Program-made: the position numbers and the translations under genes
The notes under the pieces: model-generated
Seen by the model: the letters and a program-made list of their open reading frames with translations, nothing else
What the model was told of the DNA's origin: nothing
Database searches by the model: none
Origin: an uncultured Prevotella sp.
Lineage (GTDB): Bacteria; Bacteroidota; Bacteroidia; Bacteroidales; Bacteroidaceae
NCBI GenBank assembly: GCA_944320255.1
Contig: CALUGU010000013.1
Location: forward strand, 1 to 38,192
Direction: 5' to 3'
DNA length: 38,192 bases
In this document: one piece after another, positions 1 to 9,416 of the stretch
Position numbering within the stretch: the stretch's first letter is position 1
How the letters are laid out: every line of letters starts with the position of its first letter

Positions 1-23
1 ATTATTTTAACCCTTTAAAATAA

Positions 24-1061
<1,038 letters not shown>

Positions 1062-1090
1062 TCGGCTAAATTGTCGATTTATGATGAAAA

Positions 1091-1126
1091 TAAACCGTCC
1101 GGCATTTGTCGGGCGGTTTATTTTTT
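1091..1126 (+). terminator. Rho-independent terminator after gap
   Basis: The inverted repeat TAAACCGtCCG / CGGgCGGTTTA is closed by a short AT-rich loop and followed by a run of six T. It lies 30 bases after the gap stop codon. Its loop and 3' arm overlap the -33 element of the next promoter. Confidence 0.9.
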
Positions 1127-1136
1127 ATTATATTTG
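1105..1136 (+). promoter_or_regulatory. Bacteroidetes-type promoter for miaA
   Basis: TTTG (1105-1108), a 20-base spacer and TATATTTG (1129-1136) match the sigma-ABfr consensus TTTG-N19/20-TAnnTTTG. The -33 element sits inside the gap terminator hairpin, so termination of gap and initiation for miaA are packed together. The predicted start near 1143 leaves a leader of about 90 bases. Confidence 0.65.
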
Positions 1137-1233
1137 CATCATCTTTATTCCATGGTTGTATATGGCGGATTGTCAATTCTGCCGGAAGTGAGGTTGGTAG
1201 ATATACATAATTTATATATAGCGTTTTGCGGCA

Positions 1234-2178
1234 ATGACTAAAATGTTGACCATACTTGGCCCTACTGCGTCAGGGAAAACTTCATTGGCGGCGGCTTTTG
1301 CGGCAGAGGTCGGCGGCGAGATTATCAGCGCCGACAGTCGGCAGGTGTACCGGCGTATGGATATTGGCACGGGTAAGGACTTGGCCGACTATGACGTGAA
1401 CGGAATAAAGGTGCCTCATCATCTTATAGACATCGCAGAGCCTGGAACGAAATATAATGTTTACAGGTTTCAAGGTGATTTTCTGGCAGCTTACGAAGAT
1501 ATAATGTGTCGTGGCCGTATTCCGGTGATGTGCGGTGGGACGGGGCTTTATATCGAGGCTGTGTTGAAAGGGTACAGGTTGCAGCCGGTGCCTGAAGACA
1601 AGGAGTTACGAAGGTCTCTGGAAGGTAAGACGCTGGCTGAACTGACGGAAATATTGGCAGGGCTGAAGCGTGAAACAGGTTCGGTGATGCACAACACGAC
1701 CGATGTTGACACGGCGAAAAGGGCCGTGAGGGCGATTGAGATAGAGACGTTTTATAAGAATAACCCGTCTCCCTGTGACAATGCGTTTCCTAAAATAGAC
1801 TCGGTGATAATAGGCGTTGACATAGAGCGAGACGTGCGCAGGCGTAAGATAACCGAACGGTTGCGCAAGAGGCTTGACGATGGTATGGTTGATGAAGTGA
1901 GGCGGTTGCTTGATGAAGGCATTCCCGCTGAAGACCTAATCTATTACGGCCTTGAATATAAATATGTGACGGAATATTTGATAGGGAAATTGTCTTATAA
2001 CGATATGTTCCGTTTATTGGAAACGGCGATACATCAGTTTGCCAAGAGACAGATGACTTGGTTCAGGGGAATGGAACGGCGGGGCTTTACCATTCATTGG
2101 ATAAAGGCAGATTGCTCCTTGGACGAAAAAGTCAGGTTGGCCAGACGTGTATATGACCGGGAAAATGAAATTGTTTAA
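1234..2178 (+). CDS. miaA: tRNA dimethylallyltransferase (MiaA)
   Basis: Transfers the dimethylallyl group of DMAPP to N6 of adenosine 37 in tRNAs that read UNN codons, the first step to ms2i6A. The 314-residue protein has the family P-loop GPTASGKT at residues 9-16. It also has the DSRQVYRRMDIGTGK signature near residue 35 and the C-terminal KRQMTWFRG motif. Length is normal. A second in-frame ATG three codons later (MLTILG) is an alternative start. The 3' end is very close to the next gene: upstream in-frame starts of the lipid kinase lie inside miaA, which suggests co-transcription. Confidence 0.97.
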   Translation: MTKMLTILGPTASGKTSLAAAFAAEVGGEIISADSRQVYRRMDIGTGKDLADYDVNGIKVPHHLIDIAEPGTKYNVYRFQGDFLAAYEDIMCRGRIPVMCGGTGLYIEAVLKGYRLQPVPEDKELRRSLEGKTLAELTEILAGLKRETGSVMHNTTDVDTAKRAVRAIEIETFYKNNPSPCDNAFPKIDSVIIGVDIERDVRRRKITERLRKRLDDGMVDEVRRLLDEGIPAEDLIYYGLEYKYVTEYLIGKLSYNDMFRLLETAIHQFAKRQMTWFRGMERRGFTIHWIKADCSLDEKVRLARRVYDRENEIV

Positions 2179-2197
2179 CAATCAATCAAGTAATGTT

Positions 2198-3133
2198 ATG
2201 TCGAATATTAATGGCCGTTGGGGTGTTTTGTACTGTCCGAAACACAATAGTTCGGGAGCCAGGAAACGATGGAGCAAGATAGAGAACTGCCTGCGGGAAC
2301 AGGGCGTGGATTTTGATTTCGTACAAAGCGAAAGGCAAGAAAGTGTTGCGCGCCTTGTAAATATGATGATAAGCAATGGCTATAAGACTATTGTCATAGT
2401 GGGCGGTGATTCGGCATTGAATGATGCGGCAAATTGCTTGATGTCGGTGGACAAGGAGACGAGAAGTTCCATAGCATTAGGACTTATCCCAAATGGAATA
2501 ATGAATGATTTTGCCCATTTCTGGGGCTTTAAGGAGGGCGAGATTGAGCAGACTGTCAAATGGTTGAAAGAACGACGTGTGAGGAAAATAGATTTAGGGT
2601 GCATACGTTATGTAAACGCTAAGGGTGAAAGGTGTCACCGATATTTCCTTAATTGTGTGAACATAGGGCTTGTCTCGGCCATAATGAACTTGCGCAGCCA
2701 GACGCGTCACCTGTTCGGTTCACGTACATTGTCGTTTATCTGTTCGATGGCTTTGATGATATTCCAAAGGCTCGATTACAAAATGTCACTCAAGATAAAT
2801 TCAGACGTGGTGGAGCGAAAGGTTATGACTGTATGCATAGGCAATGCTTCGGGATACGGGCAAACGCCTAATGCTGTGCCATACAACGGATTGTTAGACG
2901 TCTCTGTAGTTTACCATCCAGAGATGACACAGCTTTTTGAGGGTTTTTACCTGTTCGTCACAGGTAAGTTCCTCAATCATCATAGCGTGCATCCATATAG
3001 GACGAATGAAGTCAAGGTAAATGAAGCCGTAAAGGCTTTGGTCTGTGTTGACGGCAGGCTTTTGAAAACGCCTGTCGGGCCTTATAGCATAACGGTGGAG
3101 CAGGAAGTCATTAATTTCTTAATTCCGACATAA
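2198..3133 (+). CDS. Diacylglycerol kinase-family lipid kinase (YegS/DagK-like)
   Basis: Probable cytosolic or peripheral-membrane lipid kinase that phosphorylates diacylglycerol or a related lipid. The open frame extends upstream to a GTG at 2147 inside miaA. I place the start at the ATG at 2198 (311 aa), because the conserved part begins GRWGVLYCPKHNSSG; ATGs at 2153 and 2165 are alternatives. The nucleotide-binding signature normally GGDGTxxE reads GGDSALNDA. The downstream motif GNASGYGQTPNAVPYNGLLDV is typical of the family's second domain. No membrane segments are seen. The altered glycine-rich loop may be a lineage variant. It probably forms an operon with miaA, although no functional link is obvious. 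Confidence 0.8.
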   Translation: MSNINGRWGVLYCPKHNSSGARKRWSKIENCLREQGVDFDFVQSERQESVARLVNMMISNGYKTIVIVGGDSALNDAANCLMSVDKETRSSIALGLIPNGIMNDFAHFWGFKEGEIEQTVKWLKERRVRKIDLGCIRYVNAKGERCHRYFLNCVNIGLVSAIMNLRSQTRHLFGSRTLSFICSMALMIFQRLDYKMSLKINSDVVERKVMTVCIGNASGYGQTPNAVPYNGLLDVSVVYHPEMTQLFEGFYLFVTGKFLNHHSVHPYRTNEVKVNEAVKALVCVDGRLLKTPVGPYSITVEQEVINFLIPT

Positions 3134-3169
3134 TTTTGTCTTCGAGGCGTATGGACAATACGCTTGGTG

Positions 3170-3190
3170 AAGGCGGTTTGCCGCCTTTTT
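3170..3190 (+). terminator. Terminator after the lipid kinase gene
   Basis: A seven-base-pair stem AAGGCGG / CCGCCTT closes a TTTG loop and continues into TTTTT. It lies 36 bases after the stop codon and ends the miaA-lipid kinase unit. Confidence 0.85.
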
Positions 3191-3232
3191 CATATATAAA
3201 TCCATCATGTTATGAAAAATTGTTGATTTTGT

Positions 3233-3263
3233 TTTGCCAAAAAAAATAAAATCATTACCTTTG
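3233..3263 (+). promoter_or_regulatory. Promoter of the glycogen operon
   Basis: TTTG (3233-3236), a 19-base spacer and TACCTTTG (3256-3263) match the Bacteroidetes consensus. The predicted transcript starts near 3270, giving a leader of about 75 bases before the first gene at 3344. No riboswitch-like structure is evident in that leader. Confidence 0.7.
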
Positions 3264-3343
3264 AAAGGTCTTTTGAATGACAGGCTTCACGTTTGCTTTT
3301 CAATGGATTTAATATCTGAAAACTTAAATCTTTTAATTATACC

Positions 3344-5287
3344 ATGAGCTATCTTAAATTTGAAAAGACTCTGATGACAAACTTGGAGGAATCTCTTTCG
3401 AGGGAGTTGTTGCGTACAAACCGCTCTGGCGCTTATTCTTGTTCGACAATCGTTGATTGCAACACAAGCAAGTACCACGGTCTATTGGTCGTACCAATTC
3501 CGGAGATGGATGACGACAACCACGTCTTGCTTTCTTCCTTGGATGTTACCGTGATACAACATGGTGCGGAGTTTAACCTTGGCTTGCATAAATACCAAGG
3601 CAACAATTTTAGTCCGAAGGGGCACAAGTACATACGTGAGTTCAACTGTGACACGGTTCCTACAACGGTGTACCGTGTCGGGGGCGTCTTGTTGAAAAAG
3701 GAAGTTGTGTTCCAGCATTACGAGAACCGTATCTTGATACGTTACACGCTGATGGATGCGCACAGCGAGACAACGTTGCGTTTCAAACCTTTCTTGGCAT
3801 TCAGGAGCGTAAGGCAGTTGACCCATGAAAATGGTACGGCAAGCAGAGAATACCATCCCGCCGATAATGGAATAAAGACTTGTATGTACGCAGGCTATCC
3901 TGATTTGTTCATGCAGTTCAGCAAGGCAAACAATTTCGTGTTTATGCCTGATTGGTATCGAGGAATAGAATATCCAAAAGAGCAAGAAAGCGGTTATGCT
4001 TCAAGCGAGGATTTGTATGTCCCCGGATATTTTGAAATGAATATAAAGAAAGGTGAGAGCATAGTCTTTGCCGCTTCGACGTCGGAAATTAAAACAAGCA
4101 CATTGAAGCGCCTTTTTGAAAAAGAGGTTGAAGACCGTGCGCCACGTGACAACTTCTTCCATTGCTTGGTTAATGCAGCGCATCAGTTCCATAATCGGAC
4201 TAGTAAAGACGAGCGTTACATCTTGGCTGGTTATCCTTGGTTTAAATGTAGGGCGCGTGACACGTTTATTTCACTTCCCGGTCTTACGTTGTCTATTGAC
4301 GAGCAAGATTATTTTGAACTTGTTATGAAAACGGCAGAGAAGGGAATACGTGAGTTCATCAACGGTGAACCGCTCAGCGTGAAGATTACCGAGATGGAAC
4401 AGCCTGACGTATTCTTGTGGGCTATATGGGCAATCCAACAATATGCAAAGTCTGCTGGTGACGAAAAGTGTATTGAAATGTATGGCAGCCTTGTAAAGGA
4501 CATTCTTTGCTACATAATAGAAGGCGACCATCCAAATTTGCGTCTTGATGCTAATGGCTTATTATATACAGACGGACACGACAGGCCTGTGACATGGATG
4601 AACTCAACAGTCAACGGGCATCCTGTAGTACAGCGGACGGGATACATTGTCGAGTTCAACGCACTTTGGTATAATGCTTTGAAGTTTGGTGCAAAGCTGG
4701 CAGCAACGAAAGGCGATGAGGAAGCAGTGGAAGATTGGGAGAAAAGAGCCGAGCAGTGCAGGCTGTCATTTGTACCGACCTTTATGAATGATTATGGTTA
4801 CTTGTTTGATTACGTAGACGGCAATATGATGGACTGGAGCGTCCGGCCGAATATGATTTTCCCCGTAGCTTTTGATTATTCCCCGTTGTCTCAAGACCAG
4901 AAAAAGAGCGTACTTGATGTTTGTACCCGTGAATTGCTTACCCCCAAGGGGCTTCGTTCCTTGTCGCCGAAGAGTGGCGGATACAATCCGATATACTCCG
5001 GCCCGCAGCGTGATTATGCTTATCATCAGGGAACGGCCTGGCCGTGGCTTGGAGGGTTCTATATGGAAGCCTGCCTTAAATTGTATAAGCGTACACGGTT
5101 GAGTTTCATAGAAAGGCAGATGGTAGGGTATGAAGACGAAATGCAGATAAACTGCCTTGGCGCGATTCCTGAACTCTCAGACGGCAATCCTCCGTTCCGC
5201 GCCCGTGGCGCAATATCTTTTGCGATGAATGTTGCGGAAATATTGAGAACCTTGAATCTTCTTGAAAAATATTCTTATGTAAAATAA
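3344..5287 (+). CDS. Glycogen debranching enzyme (amylo-alpha-1,6-glucosidase, GH133-like)
   Basis: First gene of the alpha-glucan operon. It is expected to hydrolyse alpha-1,6 branch points of glycogen in the cytosol. The 647-residue protein has the N-terminal GDE domain (about 1-260; opening motif RTNRSGAYSCSTIVDCNTSKYHG in positions 24-46) and a C-terminal alpha/alpha barrel (about 270-640). Family landmarks include GYPWFKCRARDTFISLPG, NALWYNAL, RDYAYHQGTAWPWLGG and PELSDGNPP. The stretch that usually reads TWMDA reads TWMNST, an Asp-to-Asn change at a position I believe supplies the catalytic acid in characterised debranching enzymes. Other motifs are intact. It is followed after 13 bases by the glycosyltransferase gene. 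Confidence 0.9.
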   Translation: MSYLKFEKTLMTNLEESLSRELLRTNRSGAYSCSTIVDCNTSKYHGLLVVPIPEMDDDNHVLLSSLDVTVIQHGAEFNLGLHKYQGNNFSPKGHKYIREFNCDTVPTTVYRVGGVLLKKEVVFQHYENRILIRYTLMDAHSETTLRFKPFLAFRSVRQLTHENGTASREYHPADNGIKTCMYAGYPDLFMQFSKANNFVFMPDWYRGIEYPKEQESGYASSEDLYVPGYFEMNIKKGESIVFAASTSEIKTSTLKRLFEKEVEDRAPRDNFFHCLVNAAHQFHNRTSKDERYILAGYPWFKCRARDTFISLPGLTLSIDEQDYFELVMKTAEKGIREFINGEPLSVKITEMEQPDVFLWAIWAIQQYAKSAGDEKCIEMYGSLVKDILCYIIEGDHPNLRLDANGLLYTDGHDRPVTWMNSTVNGHPVVQRTGYIVEFNALWYNALKFGAKLAATKGDEEAVEDWEKRAEQCRLSFVPTFMNDYGYLFDYVDGNMMDWSVRPNMIFPVAFDYSPLSQDQKKSVLDVCTRELLTPKGLRSLSPKSGGYNPIYSGPQRDYAYHQGTAWPWLGGFYMEACLKLYKRTRLSFIERQMVGYEDEMQINCLGAIPELSDGNPPFRARGAISFAMNVAEILRTLNLLEKYSYVK

Positions 5288-5300
5288 AAGGAGGGACGAT

Positions 5301-6575
5301 ATGAAAGTATTAATGTTTGGTTGGGAGTTTCCTCCTCATATATTGGGAGGTCTTGGTACTGCCAGTTACGGCATAACCAAGGGACTCTCTGAGCAGAATG
5401 ACATGGAAATCACTTTTTGTCTTCCACGACCTTGGGGCGACGAGGACAAAAGTTTTATGAACATTATAGCGATGAACGAAGTTCCAATCGTTTACCGTGA
5501 TGTTAATTATGATTACCTGAAGGGAAGGCTTGGCAACATAATGACGCCAGAGATGTATTATAGTCTGCGCGACCATATTTATGCAGACTTCAACTATATG
5601 CTGGTGAATGATTTAGGTTGCATCGAGTTTTCTGGAAAGTATCTGGACAATCAGCTTCATAGCGAAATAAACAATTATTCAATAGTTGCCGGTGTTGTGG
5701 CGCGTCAACAGGAATTTGACATAATCCATGCGCACGATTGGCTGACTTATCCCGCAGGCATCCATGCGAAGAAAGTGAGCGGCAAGCCTTTGTGCATCCA
5801 CGTGCACGCCACGGACTTCGACCGCAGCCGCGGCAATGTCAATCCGACGGTCTATGCCATAGAAAAAGACGGTATGGACAACGCTGATTGCATTATGTGT
5901 GTTAGTGAGTTGACGCGACAGACAGTCATCAACCACTATTATCAAGATCCGAGAAAATGCTTCACTGTGCATAACGCCGTTTATCCTTTGCGGCAGGAGC
6001 TTCAAGACATACCGAGGCCCGACCATACAAACAAGGAGAAGGTAGTAACCTTCCTTGGACGTATAACGATGCAGAAGGGGCCGGAGTATTTTGTTGAGGC
6101 TGCAAACATGGTGCTTCATCGTACCCGCAACGTGCGTTTCTGCATGGCTGGAAGTGGCGACATGATGGACGCTATGATTTATCTTGCCGCAGAGCGTGGC
6201 ATTGCAGACCGCTTCCATTTCCCAGGTTTTATGCGCGGCAAGCAGGTTTACGAATGCCTGAAAGACTCTGATGTGTACGTAATGCCGTCGGTAAGCGAAC
6301 CTTTCGGAATATCTCCGCTTGAAGCAATGCAGTGTGGCACGCCGTCAATCATATCAAAGCAAAGCGGTTGCGCCGAGATCTTGAATAATTGCATAAAGGT
6401 GGATTATTGGGACATACACGCTTTGGCGGATGCAATTTATTCAATATGCCATAACGACAGTTTGTTTAATTACCTGCAAACTGAAGGCAAGCGTGAGGTA
6501 GACCAAATCACATGGGAAAAAGTAGGGCTTTGGATACGCGAATTGTATGAGCGAACAATGGGGATGAGGAATTAA
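5301..6575 (+). CDS. Glycosyltransferase, GT-B fold (glycogen synthase-like)
   Basis: Second gene of the operon, probably making alpha-1,4-glucan from a nucleotide sugar. The 424-residue product begins MKVLMFGWEFPPHILGGLG, the GT4/GT5-type N-terminal motif with a sugar-binding glycine loop. The C-terminal Rossmann domain starts near FLGRITMQKGPEYF (about 250-263), with the nucleotide-sugar site E-x7-E as EPFGISPLEAM. An AGSGDM loop precedes it. An AAGGAGG-like purine stretch lies just before the ATG at 5301. Because it is between a debranching enzyme and a GH57 protein, glycogen synthesis is the best guess. The donor (UDP- or ADP-glucose) cannot be told from sequence. Confidence 0.85.
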   Translation: MKVLMFGWEFPPHILGGLGTASYGITKGLSEQNDMEITFCLPRPWGDEDKSFMNIIAMNEVPIVYRDVNYDYLKGRLGNIMTPEMYYSLRDHIYADFNYMLVNDLGCIEFSGKYLDNQLHSEINNYSIVAGVVARQQEFDIIHAHDWLTYPAGIHAKKVSGKPLCIHVHATDFDRSRGNVNPTVYAIEKDGMDNADCIMCVSELTRQTVINHYYQDPRKCFTVHNAVYPLRQELQDIPRPDHTNKEKVVTFLGRITMQKGPEYFVEAANMVLHRTRNVRFCMAGSGDMMDAMIYLAAERGIADRFHFPGFMRGKQVYECLKDSDVYVMPSVSEPFGISPLEAMQCGTPSIISKQSGCAEILNNCIKVDYWDIHALADAIYSICHNDSLFNYLQTEGKREVDQITWEKVGLWIRELYERTMGMRN

Positions 6576-6627
6576 CCGAACCTTTATAACTTTAAGTCAA
6601 TAATTAACCAAATTAAGAAATACTGCA

Positions 6628-8040
6628 ATGAAAACAATATGCTTATATTTTGAGATACACCAGATCATACATCTCAAACGTTACCGTTTCTTTGACATTG
6701 GCACGGATCATTATTATTATGACGACTACGAGAATGAGCGTAGCATCAGCGACATAGCCGAGCGTTCGTATATGCCGGCGTTGAATGCGTTTCTTGAAAT
6801 GATCAAGAGCAACGGCAAATATTTTAAGTTGGCTTTCTCCATTTCTGGCGTAGGTCTTGAACAGTTGGAGATGCACGCTCCGCAAGTCATAACAAAGCTG
6901 CAAGAACTTAACGATACAGGCTGTGTCGAGTTCTTGGCGGAACCATATTCTCACGGTCTTTCCGCCCTTGTCAACGAGGAGGCGTTTGCCGCCGACGTTA
7001 AGAAGCAGGCAGCCAAGATGCAAGAATATTTTGGCAAGAAACCAACTGTTTTAAGGAACTCTTCGCTCATTTACAGTGACGATATTGGCGGCCAGGCTGC
7101 TGCTATGGGATTCAAGGGAATGCTGACCGAGGGCGCAAAACACGTGCTTGGCTGGAAGTCTCCCCACTATGTTTATAATTGCGCAATAGCTCCAAATCTC
7201 AAGCTCTTGCTTCGTGATGTTGACTTGAGCGATGACATCAGCCTGCGTTTCAATAACAGTGATTGGGAGGGATACCCGTTGTTCGCTGACAATTACATTA
7301 ACCGTATAGCGTCGTTGCCTGATAATGAGCAGGTTATAAATATATTTATGGAGCTTTCAGCCCTTGGAATAGCCCAGCCGTTGTCTTCAAACATTCTTGA
7401 ATTTATAAAGGCGTTGCCGGGCTACGCAAAAGACAAAGGCATAATCTTCTCCACGCCTACGGAAATATGTATGAAGATGAATAGCGTTGGCAATCTTGAC
7501 GTGCCTGACACATTGTCGTGGGTTGACGAGGAGCGCGACGTAAGCTGCTGGCTTGGAAATCCGATGCAGCGCGAGGCTTTCAACAAACTTTACAGCGTGG
7601 CCGACCGTGTGCGCATAGCCAACGATCCGCGTATCAACCAGGATTGGGATTACCTCCAGGCAAGCAACAATTTCCGATTTATGACTACCAAGCCGTCAAA
7701 CGTTGGACTTGACCGCGGCATTTACAGTTCGCCTTTTGACGCCTTCACAAACTATATGAATATTCTCGGCGATTTCATCAACCGTGTAAACTCCCTGTAT
7801 CCGGAGGAGATAGACAACGACGAGTTGAACTCGCTTCTCACAACGATAAAGAACCAAGGCGACGAGATAGAGATGAAAGACAAAGAGATTGTCCGTCTCA
7901 AGGCGAAGGTTGAGAAGATGCAGGCGGCCGAGGCCAAGCTCAAGGCAAAGGCGGAAAAGAAAACCACGACTACGCGGAAATCTACGGCAAAGGCATCAAC
8001 GGCCAAATCTGCCAGCGTAGAGGAGCTTAAGGCAGAATGA
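6628..8040 (+). CDS. GH57-family alpha-amylase-like protein with degenerate catalytic motif and basic tail
   Basis: Third gene of the glycogen operon. The 470-residue protein is clearly GH57 (opening MKTICLYFEIHQ; EFLAEPYSHG at 101-110 with the nucleophile E105; FGKKPTVLRNSSLIYSDDIG). Two motifs differ from active members. Motif 1, usually HQPxR, reads HQIIH (11-15). The motif that in active Bacteroidetes homologues reads like FMDYETFGEHQ reads FMELSALGIAQ (240-250), so the catalytic acid Asp is Glu242 and the following conserved residues are gone. After residue 400 comes a coiled coil and then a Lys/Thr/Ala/Ser-rich tail (about 437-462) resembling histone H1-like tails. It may be a non-catalytic glycan-binding or scaffold protein, or have altered activity. 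Confidence 0.85.
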   Translation: MKTICLYFEIHQIIHLKRYRFFDIGTDHYYYDDYENERSISDIAERSYMPALNAFLEMIKSNGKYFKLAFSISGVGLEQLEMHAPQVITKLQELNDTGCVEFLAEPYSHGLSALVNEEAFAADVKKQAAKMQEYFGKKPTVLRNSSLIYSDDIGGQAAAMGFKGMLTEGAKHVLGWKSPHYVYNCAIAPNLKLLLRDVDLSDDISLRFNNSDWEGYPLFADNYINRIASLPDNEQVINIFMELSALGIAQPLSSNILEFIKALPGYAKDKGIIFSTPTEICMKMNSVGNLDVPDTLSWVDEERDVSCWLGNPMQREAFNKLYSVADRVRIANDPRINQDWDYLQASNNFRFMTTKPSNVGLDRGIYSSPFDAFTNYMNILGDFINRVNSLYPEEIDNDELNSLLTTIKNQGDEIEMKDKEIVRLKAKVEKMQAAEAKLKAKAEKKTTTTRKSTAKASTAKSASVEELKAE

Positions 8041-8076
8041 TTTTTATCAGATTGATAACTGTCGTCTGTAACAATG

Positions 8077-8111
8077 AAAAACAGCACCGCATTTTTACGG
8101 TGCTGTTTTTT
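8077..8111. terminator. Bidirectional terminator between GH57 gene and TPR gene
   Basis: A perfect 13-base-pair inverted repeat (AAAAACAGCACCG, 8077-8089; complement 8098-8110) has T runs on the plus strand and A runs before it. It can therefore terminate transcription from both converging genes. Confidence 0.9.
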
Positions 8112-8160
8112 ATGAATTTTGGATTGTTGTGCAATATTGTAATTGGTGATCATCCGTTTT

Positions 8161-9027
8161 CTACAATCCTAACGGGTTGACATTCTTATAGGCGTCGTTG
8201 ACTTTTTTCTCCAAATCTTCGCCATTGCCGTTGTCATCTTGGTTTACAGTCAATTCGTCGGCGTGTTTCAAGTCGTCTTTGCCGTTCGTCTCGTCGCCGG
8301 CGGCGATGCGTGCTTCGCCGCGCTCACGGTAAGCCTCGGCGTTAAACGGGTTGGCGTCGATAACCTTTCCGTAGTACGCTATAGCTTCGCCCGTTTCGCC
8401 CTTGGCCATTTCCACACGTGCTTTCAGCAGCAGGGCGTCTTCGCTTTCGGGGTATTTGCTCACCAGATAGGCAGCGTCTTCATCGGCGTCAGAAGTGTCG
8501 CCGCGTTTCAGCCTTGTCTCGCCCCGCAGCAGATACGCCTCGCCATAGTCGGGTTTCAGGGTTATCGCCTTTGTCAGCATTGCCACTGCGTTGGTTGTGT
8601 CGCCGTGGCCTATGCACGCCTTGGCGTACAAGAATGTGGCCTCGGCGTTGCCGTTGTCTATCAGCAAGGCTTTCTCGCAAGCGTCAGCCATGGCCGTGTA
8701 GTCCTCCATCAAATACGCAACGTTGGCCATCCGCACAAACACCTGTTGGTTTTCAGGCTGCGCCTCGGCGATTTTCAGCAACTGCTCGTAAGCCTCAGGC
8801 AGCATGTCCGCCCTGATGCACGCCTGTGAAAGATAGTCTCTCACTTCAAGGTCGTCCTTTATTCCGAGGGCGTGGATGAAGCATCTTATGGCGTAGTCGG
8901 CCTGCCCGGAGCGCAATGCGCGCACGCCGTCATATTTCAATACGTCGAAGTTCTTTTCTTCCTCCGCCTTTTTCTTCTCCTCCGGCTTCTCTTCTTTGCC
9001 GCCGAACAATGCCTTAAAGAAATTCAT
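8161..9027 (-). CDS. Tetratricopeptide repeat protein
   Basis: The 288-residue cytosolic protein has a short N-terminal hydrophobic or amphipathic start (MNFFKALFGG) and a charged Lys/Glu linker (12-27). TPR-like helix pairs follow from about residue 30 to 250, for example AIRCFIHALG, AVAMLTKAITLKPDYGEAYLLRG and AIAYYGKVIDANPFNAEAYRERG. The C-terminus is acidic and ends NPLGL. There is no signal peptide or catalytic domain, so it is likely a protein-protein scaffold. It is transcribed alone. A -7-like TAATTTTG lies about 90 bases upstream (9115-9122, minus strand). Confidence 0.85.
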   Translation of the reverse strand: MNFFKALFGGKEEKPEEKKKAEEEKNFDVLKYDGVRALRSGQADYAIRCFIHALGIKDDLEVRDYLSQACIRADMLPEAYEQLLKIAEAQPENQQVFVRMANVAYLMEDYTAMADACEKALLIDNGNAEATFLYAKACIGHGDTTNAVAMLTKAITLKPDYGEAYLLRGETRLKRGDTSDADEDAAYLVSKYPESEDALLLKARVEMAKGETGEAIAYYGKVIDANPFNAEAYRERGEARIAAGDETNGKDDLKHADELTVNQDDNGNGEDLEKKVNDAYKNVNPLGL

Positions 9028-9294
9028 ATATTTTTCAGGTTATGTGGTTGTACGTTTTTTTACTGTTATGGGTTTCGGTCGCGGGGCTGCCGGGTGACAG
9101 GCATCCGCATTTTGCAAAATTAGTTATTTATTGTTTGAAGACCAAGCCTTTGGGGCAATTTATTTTTGGCGACGCCTTTGTTTCATACCGAACGTTCAGA
9201 CGCATCTGGTTCATTGCGCTGTAAAATACGGCTAAACGGAGGGCTGAAAGCCGTGAATTGCAGACCGAATGACGGCGTTTTGCAATGCTTGCCG

Positions 9295-9319
9295 CAACAC
9301 GCTGGCACACAGCGTGTTG
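9295..9319. repeat. 10-bp perfect inverted repeat
   Basis: CAACACGCTG and its exact complement are separated by five bases (GCACA). There is no T-run on either side, so it is more likely an operator or mRNA hairpin than a terminator. It lies about 60 bases upstream of the -33 element of the following promoter. Confidence 0.45.
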
Positions 9320-9379
9320 TGAATTAGTTAAAAATCACAGGAATAAAAAGATAATAAAGGTGAAAACAGTGCGCGTTTT

Positions 9380-9411
9380 TTTGTTTTTTACACGCTGTAT
9401 GGCTATTTTTG
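9380..9411 (+). promoter_or_regulatory. Consensus promoter directly before the secreted protein gene
   Basis: TTTG (9380-9383), a 20-base spacer and TATTTTTG (9404-9411) match the Bacteroidetes consensus. The predicted start falls at or next to the ATG at 9417, so the mRNA would be leaderless or nearly so if this promoter is used. Confidence 0.45.
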
Positions 9412-9416
9412 CGGAT

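Larger units (their letters stand above)
9028..9416. other. 389-base divergent intergenic region
   Basis: This stretch separates the minus-strand TPR gene from the plus-strand secreted protein gene. It contains a -7 element TAATTTTG for the TPR gene (9115-9122, minus) and a palindrome at 9295-9319. A consensus promoter for the plus-strand gene lies at 9380-9411. The short open frames across it have no family resemblance and I do not consider them genes. Confidence 0.5.

Noticed and set aside
8239-8829. 196-codon plus-strand frame opposite the TPR gene
   Set aside because: The minus-strand frame shows TPR periodicity and a good start; the plus frame has no recognisable sequence.
9285-9416. 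Upstream extension of the secreted protein gene (44 extra codons)
   Set aside because: It would place the clear signal peptide in the middle of the protein, and the promoter at 9380-9411 lies within it.
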